Part shown: piece by piece, positions 58,508 to 64,000 of the stretch
Position numbering within the stretch: the stretch's first letter is position 1
Layout of the letters: each line of letters opens with the position of its first letter
Origin: Methylocella silvestris
Lineage (GTDB): Bacteria > Pseudomonadota > Alphaproteobacteria > Rhizobiales > Beijerinckiaceae
Direction of reading: 5' to 3'
DNA length: 64,000 nucleotides
Assembly (NCBI RefSeq): GCF_002891535.1
Contig: NZ_PDZR01000006.1
Coordinates: 62,001-126,000 of the forward strand
Notes under the pieces: generated by a model
Seen by the model: only the letters and a program-made list of their open reading frames with translations
Databases searched by the model: none
Told to the model about the DNA's origin: nothing
Translations under genes and position numbers: made by a program

Positions 58508-60184
58508 TTAGAACAGTCCGACGACCTCGCCCTTCTCATTGAGGTCGATCTTGGTCGCCGACGGAACTTTGGGCAGCCCCGGCATGGTCATGACGTCGCC
58601 GCAGACGAGGACGATGAACTCCGCCCCGGCCGCAAGCCGGACCTCGCGAATGTTGATGTCATGGCCCGTCGGCGCGCCGCGCAGCTTCGCGTCGGTCGAG
58701 AAGGAATATTGGGTTTTCGCGATGCAGATCGGGAAATTGCCGTAGCCGCCCTCTTCCAGCTTCTTGATCTGGTTGCGCACCTTGGCGTCCGCCGTCACCT
58801 TGGTCGCGCCGTAGAGCTTGGTCGCGACTGCTGTCGCCTTGTCCCACAGCGAGGCGGAATCCTCATAGACGAAATGGAAATCGCTCGGAACCTTGTCGAT
58901 CATCTCGACGACGACGCGGGCCAGATCTTCGGCGCCCTTGCCGCCTTCCGCCCAATGGCGGCAGACGACGATCGGCGCGCCAAGATCGGCGACGCTCTTC
59001 TTCAGGAGATCCACCTCGGCCGCGGTGTCCGCTGTGAAGTGGTTGATCGCAACGACAACAGGCAGCCCGTAGTGATTGCGGATGTTGTTGATATGGCGTT
59101 CGAGATTGGAGAGCCCCTTGCGCAGCGCATCGAGGTTTTCCGTGTTGAGCTCCTTGAGCTCCACGCCGCCGTGATATTTCAGCGCGCGAATCGTGGCGAC
59201 AATAACGACCGCCTGCGGCCGCAGGCCCGATTTGCGGCATTTGATGTCGATGAATTTCTCAGCGCCAAGGTCGGCGCCAAAGCCTGCCTCCGTCACGACA
59301 TAGTCGGACAGTTTCAGCGCCGTCTTGGTGGCGAGCACAGAATTGCAGCCATGGGCGATATTGGCGAAAGGCCCGCCGTGGATGAAAGCCGGGTTGTTCT
59401 CGAGCGTCTGCACAAGATTGGGCTTCAGCGCATTCTTGAGCAGCACGGCCATCGCGCCATGGGCCTGCAAATCGCGGGCATGCACGGGCTTCTGATCGGT
59501 TGTGTAGCCGACCACGATCGCCCCTAACCGCGCCTTCAGATCCTCGATCGAATTGGCGAGGCAGAAAATCGCCATCACCTCGGAAGCGACGACAATATCG
59601 AATCCATCCTGGCGCGGAAACCCATTCGCCGTCCCGCCGAGCGCGATGGTGATGTCGCGCAGCGCCCGATCGTTCATGTCGACGACGCGCTTCCAGGCGA
59701 TTCGGCGCACGTCGATGTTGAGTTCGTTGCCGTGATGGATGTGATTGTCGATCATCGCGGCAAGGAGATTGGTCGCCAGCGCGATGGCGCTGAAGTCGCC
59801 GGTGAAATGGAGATTGATGTCCTCCATCGGAACGACCTGCGCGTAGCCGCCGCCGGCCGCCCCGCCCTTCATGCCGAACACAGGGCCAAGCGAAGGCTCG
59901 CGCAGGCAGATCGAGGCCTTCTTGCCGATGCGGTTCAGCGCGTCGCCAAGACCGACCGTCGTCGTCGTCTTGCCTTCGCCGGCCGGCGTCGGGCTGATCG
60001 CGGTGACGAGAATGAGCTTGCCGTCCGGGCGGTCTTTCAGGCTGTCGACATAGTCGAGCGAAATCTTCGCCTTGAAATGTCCGTAGGGTTCGAGATGGGC
60101 GTCGTCGATGCCGAGCTTTTCCGCCGCGACTTTGGTGATGCGCTCCATCGTGGCGCGCTGGGCGATTTCAATATCCGAGGCCAT
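58508..60184 (-). CDS. ftfL: Formate--tetrahydrofolate ligase
   Basis: ATP-dependent enzyme that joins formate to tetrahydrofolate, the entry of C1 units into the serine cycle. The 558-residue chain has AGGAG 6 bases before the ATG. The ATP loop is [19 protein letters not shown], followed by [20 protein letters not shown] and later [13 protein letters not shown]. It is the last gene of the cluster, 24 bases after hprA, and has a strong terminator. Confidence 0.97.
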   Translation of the reverse strand: MASDIEIAQRATMERITKVAAEKLGIDDAHLEPYGHFKAKISLDYVDSLKDRPDGKLILVTAISPTPAGEGKTTTTVGLGDALNRIGKKASICLREPSLGPVFGMKGGAAGGGYAQVVPMEDINLHFTGDFSAIALATNLLAAMIDNHIHHGNELNIDVRRIAWKRVVDMNDRALRDITIALGGTANGFPRQDGFDIVVASEVMAIFCLANSIEDLKARLGAIVVGYTTDQKPVHARDLQAHGAMAVLLKNALKPNLVQTLENNPAFIHGGPFANIAHGCNSVLATKTALKLSDYVVTEAGFGADLGAEKFIDIKCRKSGLRPQAVVIVATIRALKYHGGVELKELNTENLDALRKGLSNLERHINNIRNHYGLPVVVAINHFTADTAAEVDLLKKSVADLGAPIVVCRHWAEGGKGAEDLARVVVEMIDKVPSDFHFVYEDSASLWDKATAVATKLYGATKVTADAKVRNQIKKLEEGGYGNFPICIAKTQYSFSTDAKLRGAPTGHDINIREVRLAAGAEFIVLVCGDVMTMPGLPKVPSATKIDLNEKGEVVGLF

Positions 60185-60208
60185 GGCCGCTCCTAAAACA
60201 ATCTGAAC

Positions 60209-61150
60209 TCAGGCTTCAACGACATTCTGCGGTTTGCCGGCGGCGAAAGCCTCGACATTGTCGATCAACTGGTCGGCCAAAATCTGCATCGCTTCGCGGC
60301 TCGCCCAGGCGACATGCGGCGTTATGAGGAGGTTCGGCAATTTGAGATCGAGCAGAATATTGCCCTGTTTTGGCGGCTCGACGGTCAGCACGTCGAAGCC
60401 GGCGCCGCCGATCTTTCCCGCGCTCAGGGCGTCGGCAAGGGCGGCTTCGTCGACGAGGCCGCCACGCGCGGTGTTGATGAGCAACGCATCGGGCTTCATC
60501 ATATCGAGTTCGCGCGCGCCGATCATGTTCTTGGTGTCCGGCGTCAGCGGCGCATGCAAGGTGATGATGTCGCTGCCCTTGATCAGCGTGTCGAGGTCGA
60601 CGAGGCCCGGCTGCGGAAAGACGTCATAGGCGAGAATCTTCATGCCGAAGGCTTCGGCGATCTTGCCGACCGATTTGCCGAGGGCGCCGTAGCCGACGAT
60701 GCCGAGCGTCGAGCCGCGCATGTCGCGGATCGGATGGTCGAAGAAGCAGAACTGATCGCTTTCCTGCCAGCGGCCGGCGCGCACGTCGTCAACATAGGCG
60801 ACGATGCTGCGGCGCAGCGCGAAGGCGAGCGCGAAAACATGCTCCGGCACGGTGTTGAAGGCGTAGTTACGGATGTTCGACACGGTAACGCCATGAGCCT
60901 TGGCGTAGGCTTTGTCGATGACGTCAGTGCCGGTCGCGGCGACGGCGATCATCTTCAGATCGGGCAGTTGCGCGAGGGTCGCCTCGCGCAGCGGAACCTT
61001 GTTGGTGATTGCAATCGTCGCGCCCTTGAGGCGCTCGACGATCTCATTGGGGGCGGTGACGTCATAGTCCTTGTAGCTGTGCGGAAAGTCCGGCGACCGC
61101 ACATTGGCGTCAAGGGTCGAACGGTCGAGAAAGACGATCGAATGTGTCAC
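60209..61150 (-). CDS. hprA: Hydroxypyruvate reductase (glycerate dehydrogenase)
   Basis: NADH-linked enzyme that reduces hydroxypyruvate to D-glycerate in the serine cycle. A GTG start at 61150 follows AAGGGAG. The 313-residue chain has the D-2-hydroxyacid dehydrogenase dinucleotide fold (GIVGYGALGKSVGK), the Arg and Glu active-site regions (NTARGGLVDEAAL), and the catalytic His in TPHVAWASREA. It is located between sgaA and ftfL. Confidence 0.95.
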   Translation of the reverse strand: MTHSIVFLDRSTLDANVRSPDFPHSYKDYDVTAPNEIVERLKGATIAITNKVPLREATLAQLPDLKMIAVAATGTDVIDKAYAKAHGVTVSNIRNYAFNTVPEHVFALAFALRRSIVAYVDDVRAGRWQESDQFCFFDHPIRDMRGSTLGIVGYGALGKSVGKIAEAFGMKILAYDVFPQPGLVDLDTLIKGSDIITLHAPLTPDTKNMIGARELDMMKPDALLINTARGGLVDEAALADALSAGKIGGAGFDVLTVEPPKQGNILLDLKLPNLLITPHVAWASREAMQILADQLIDNVEAFAAGKPQNVVEA

Positions 61151-61360
61151 GGCGCTCCCTTTTGTCTTTGGATGTTATTGACGTGAACGGGTTTGATGGC
61201 GGCGTCGCCGGCCCCTGTGAAGGCGGCCTCAACGCAACTATGCGGCCTGCCGCATCCCCCTGGCAATATCGCAAAGGAAGCAGCCGGCGCAGGAGGGATC
61301 GCGGCGGAATCGGGCGAGATTATTCCGCGTCGGCCGCCGATCCGCCCGCGACAAAATGCA

Positions 61361-61379
61361 CCGCGCGAAAAACGCGCGG
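61361..61379 (-). terminator. Weak hairpin after sgaA
   Basis: A 7-bp stem (ccgcgcg / cgcgcgg) with an A5 loop in the 249-base gap between sgaA and hprA. On the minus strand the stem is followed by tgcattttg, only a poor U-tract. It may cause partial termination or pausing. Confidence 0.35.
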
Positions 61380-61399
61380 CGCTTTCGCAAGATGAGCGG

Positions 61400-62590
61400 T
61401 CAGGCCGCTTTTTCAGCCTTGACGGGCGCGGCGGCACGATAGAAGGACTGCGCCGCGCCGACGCCGCTGCCGAGCGTGACCGGAATGCCAACGTCGGCCA
61501 TGGCCATTTCGGCGCCGGCGAGCGCGCCGAGCACCATCAGTTCGTTGAGATCACCAAGGTGGCCGATGCGGAACACCTTGCCGGCGACCTGCGACAATCC
61601 GGCGCCAAGCGACAGATTGTAGCGGCTATAGGCCGTGCTGATGACCTGCACCGCATTGAACTGCGGCGGCACGACAATCGCGGTCACCGTATCGGAATAC
61701 CACTTCGGCTCCTTGGCGCAGGGGGTAAGACCCCAGGCCTTCACTGCGGCGCGCACGCCGCCGGCGAGATGGCTGTGCCGCACGAAAATATTCTCGAGGC
61801 CTTCTTCCTCGATCATTTTCAGCGATTCACGCAGGCCATAGAGCAGCGGCAGCGGCGGCGTATAGGGGAAATAGCCGGCCGCATTGGCCTTGATCATGTC
61901 GTCGAAATCGAAATAGCAGCGCTTCGACGTCGCCGTCTTCGAGGCGGCGAGCGCCTTCTGGCTGACGCTGAGCACGCCAAGGCCGGCCGGCAACATCAGG
62001 CCCTTCTGCGAGCCGGAAACCGCGAGGTCAACGCCCCATTCGTCTTGGCGGAAGTCAAGGCTGCCGAGCGAGCTCACGGCGTCGACGAACAGCAGCGCCG
62101 GATGGCCGGCGGCGTCCATCGCCTTGCGCACCGCGGCGATATCGCTCGCAACGCCCGTCGCCGTCTCATTGTGCGTCGCGGTCACGGCCTTGATCTGATG
62201 CGACTTGTCGGCGCGCAGGATCTCCTCGATCTTCTCTGGCTTGACGCCCGTGCCCCATTCCTCCTCGAGGATCTGCACGTCGAAGCCCATCCGCTGCGCC
62301 ATGTCGATCCAGAGATGGCTGAACTGGCCGAAACGCGACATCAACACCTTGTCGCCGGGCGACAGCGTGTTGTTGAAGGCGGATTCCCAGGCGCCCGTGC
62401 CTGAGGAGGGGAAAAGAAAGACCTGGCCGTCCTTGGTCTTGTAAATCTTCTTCAGATCCTGGAACAGCGGCAGAGTCAGCTCGGGGAATTTAGGAGACCG
62501 GTGGTCCTCCATCGGCACGACCATTGCGCGCGCGACCCGCTCCGGGACATTGGTCGGTCCTGGGACAAAAAGAAAGTGACGGCCCGGCAT
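61400..62590 (-). CDS. sgaA: Serine--glyoxylate aminotransferase
   Basis: PLP enzyme of the serine cycle: glyoxylate and serine give glycine and hydroxypyruvate. GGAGG lies 7 bases before the ATG. The 396-residue class V aminotransferase begins HFLFVPGPTNVPERVARAMV. The PLP-binding Lys is in AVSGSQKGLMLPAGLG. Together with hprA, ftfL and gck, it marks a serine-cycle methylotroph. Confidence 0.95.
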   Translation of the reverse strand: MPGRHFLFVPGPTNVPERVARAMVVPMEDHRSPKFPELTLPLFQDLKKIYKTKDGQVFLFPSSGTGAWESAFNNTLSPGDKVLMSRFGQFSHLWIDMAQRMGFDVQILEEEWGTGVKPEKIEEILRADKSHQIKAVTATHNETATGVASDIAAVRKAMDAAGHPALLFVDAVSSLGSLDFRQDEWGVDLAVSGSQKGLMLPAGLGVLSVSQKALAASKTATSKRCYFDFDDMIKANAAGYFPYTPPLPLLYGLRESLKMIEEEGLENIFVRHSHLAGGVRAAVKAWGLTPCAKEPKWYSDTVTAIVVPPQFNAVQVISTAYSRYNLSLGAGLSQVAGKVFRIGHLGDLNELMVLGALAGAEMAMADVGIPVTLGSGVGAAQSFYRAAAPVKAEKAA

Positions 62591-62756
62591 TATGTATCCT
62601 CCATTTGCACTACTTTGGTAGTATCCACGAAAAAGCCGACAATCTCAAGTCACCGGCGATTGCTTGACCAGCCAGGCGAACGGCCAGAGAACTCTGCTTA
62701 TACTCGCGATGTGCTGCCGCGGCGCCGCGCGACGCATGCCAACTCAAGCGACAGTT

Positions 62757-64000
62757 CTATCGAGCCACCAAAATGGCGCGGAAATCATTGACGTTTGTTC
62801 GGGTCGGCCCGGTAACGATCAGATGATCGAGCGCAGCGAAGAAACTATAGCCGTCATTATCGGCGAGCCGCGCTTTCGCGCTGACGCCGGCCGCAGCAGC
62901 TTTGGCGAGACTGTCCGGAAACAAAAGCGCGCCAGCGTTGTCTTCCGTTCCGTCGATGCCGTCTGTATCGCCAGCGAGCGCATAGACGCCCTTATGGCCG
63001 TCGAGCGCAACGCCGAGCGCCAGCAGAAATTCGGCGTTGCGTCCGCCGCGTCCCGATCCGCGCACGGTGACGGTGGTTTCGCCGCCCGAAATCAGCACGC
63101 AGGGCGCAGGAGCCGGCTGGTCGAAATGATAGACCTGCCGAGCGATGGCGGCATGCACCAGCGCGACATCCCGGGCCTCGCCCTCGATGTCATTGGCGAG
63201 GATCAACGGCGCGGCGCCGGCGGCGCGCGCAATCGCCGCGGCCGCATCGAGCGACATTTGCGGCGTCGCGATCATCACATTCGTCACGCCGGCGAGCTTC
63301 GGATCGCCGGGCTTCAAGGTTTCGGACTCCGGCGAGCGCAGATAGGCGAGCACGTGATCGGGCGCGGCGATCTGATATTTTTCGATGATGGCGAGCGCGT
63401 CGGCCGAGGTGGTCGGATCGGCGACGGTCGGACCCGAGGCGATGACGCTCGGATCGTCGCCCGGAACATCGGAGATCATCAGGGCGAACACGCGCGCAGG
63501 CGCCGCGGCGGCGGCGAGCTTGCCGCCCTTGATCGCGGAGAGATGTTTGCGCACGCAGTTCATCTCGGAAATGTTGGCGCCGCTCCTCAGGAGAGCCTTG
63601 TTGATCCCCTGCTTGTCGGCGAGCGTGACCCCAGCCGCCGGCAAGGCCAGCAACGCCGAGCCGCCGCCGGAAATCAGGCACAGCACCAGATCGTCGGGGG
63701 TCAGGCCCTTCACCGAGGCAAGGATGCGTTCGGCCGCCTCGCGGCCGGCGGCGTCCGGCACCGGATGGCCTGCCTCGACCACCTCGATCCGGCGGCAGGG
63801 CGCGCCATGGCCATAACGGGTGACGACGAGGCCCTCGAGCGGGCCGTCCCAATGATCCTCGACCGCCTTCGCCATCGCGCCCGCCGCCTTGCCGGCGCCG
63901 ACGACGATGGTGCGCCCCTTCGGCCGCGGCGGCAGATGCTGCGGCAGGCATTTCTCGGGCGAGGCCGCGCTGACCGCGGCTTCGAACATGTCGAGAAGGA
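62757..64000 (-). CDS. gck: Glycerate 2-kinase, MOFRL family (5' end outside window)
   Basis: Phosphorylates glycerate to 2-phosphoglycerate, the step that lets the serine cycle feed PEP. The frame runs off the right edge: Leu-Leu-Asp precede the ATG at 63989 in frame, and the family usually starts further upstream. DUF4147 N-terminal motifs are GAGKAAGAMAKAVE and CLISGGGSALL; the C-terminal MOFRL domain has LISGGETTVTVRGSGRGGRN and TNVNDFRAI. The gene precedes sgaA by 166 bases. Confidence 0.92.
   Translation of the reverse strand, partial: LLDMFEAAVSAASPEKCLPQHLPPRPKGRTIVVGAGKAAGAMAKAVEDHWDGPLEGLVVTRYGHGAPCRRIEVVEAGHPVPDAAGREAAERILASVKGLTPDDLVLCLISGGGSALLALPAAGVTLADKQGINKALLRSGANISEMNCVRKHLSAIKGGKLAAAAAPARVFALMISDVPGDDPSVIASGPTVADPTTSADALAIIEKYQIAAPDHVLAYLRSPESETLKPGDPKLAGVTNVMIATPQMSLDAAAAIARAAGAAPLILANDIEGEARDVALVHAAIARQVYHFDQPAPAPCVLISGGETTVTVRGSGRGGRNAEFLLALGVALDGHKGVYALAGDTDGIDGTEDNAGALLFPDSLAKAAAAGVSAKARLADNDGYSFFAALDHLIVTGPTRTNVNDFRAILVAR

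Overview
The window is a GC-rich stretch of alphaproteobacterial chromosome, most likely from the order Hyphomicrobiales (Rhizobiales). The gene content is typical of that order: a MucR/Ros regulator, an ExoR-like protein, the aapJQMP amino-acid transporter, a PopZ homologue beside valS, ribosomal protein S2 with a C-terminal helix-hairpin-helix extension, and a LexA box of the GAAC-N7-GAAC type. The right end carries four serine-cycle genes (gck, sgaA, hprA, ftfL). That points to a serine-cycle methylotroph or methanotroph, for example a Beijerinckiaceae member such as Methylocella or Methylocapsa. The genus is inferred, not shown. I saw no rRNA, tRNA, CRISPR array, prophage or insertion sequence. 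Most of the window is core genome.

Left part (1-16 kb): the 3' end of a class A penicillin-binding protein; a pair of small DUF1214/DUF1254 envelope proteins; a DUF2267-type protein; a Pit phosphate transporter; a PAS histidine kinase overlapping a membrane-anchored peptidoglycan-binding protein; a DUF5330 protein, SufE and MucR; oligopeptidase B; a membrane protein; iron superoxide dismutase; an HPF/RaiA-like protein fused to a cold-shock-type domain; and lexA with its SOS box.

Middle part (16-46 kb): comEC; gltX, gltA, a UbiH-type hydroxylase and xthA; DUF72 and ExoR-like proteins; divergent mntR/mntH around a palindromic operator; then on the minus strand pcm, tolC, popZ and valS in that transcription order, and the rpsB-tsf operon with a strong terminator. 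A lone glcD, a divergent di-heme peroxidase/phosphoesterase pair, and dnaE follow.

Right part (46-64 kb): a JmjC/cupin-like oxygenase; the aapPMQJ block with a gabD-type dehydrogenase and divergent metC next to it; several small secreted or membrane proteins of unknown function; and the serine-cycle block. In that block ftfL feeds formate carbon into tetrahydrofolate. SgaA converts glyoxylate plus serine to glycine plus hydroxypyruvate. HprA reduces hydroxypyruvate to glycerate and Gck phosphorylates glycerate. GlcD at 37.3 kb could supply glyoxylate from glycolate, but its partner subunits are not in the window.

No wholly new multi-gene system stands out. The best leads are the ribosome-hibernation/cold-shock fusion, the PleC/DivJ-like kinase overlapping a peptidoglycan-binding protein, the MucR protein lacking standard zinc ligands, the unassigned secreted two-repeat protein, and several uncharacterised palindromes.
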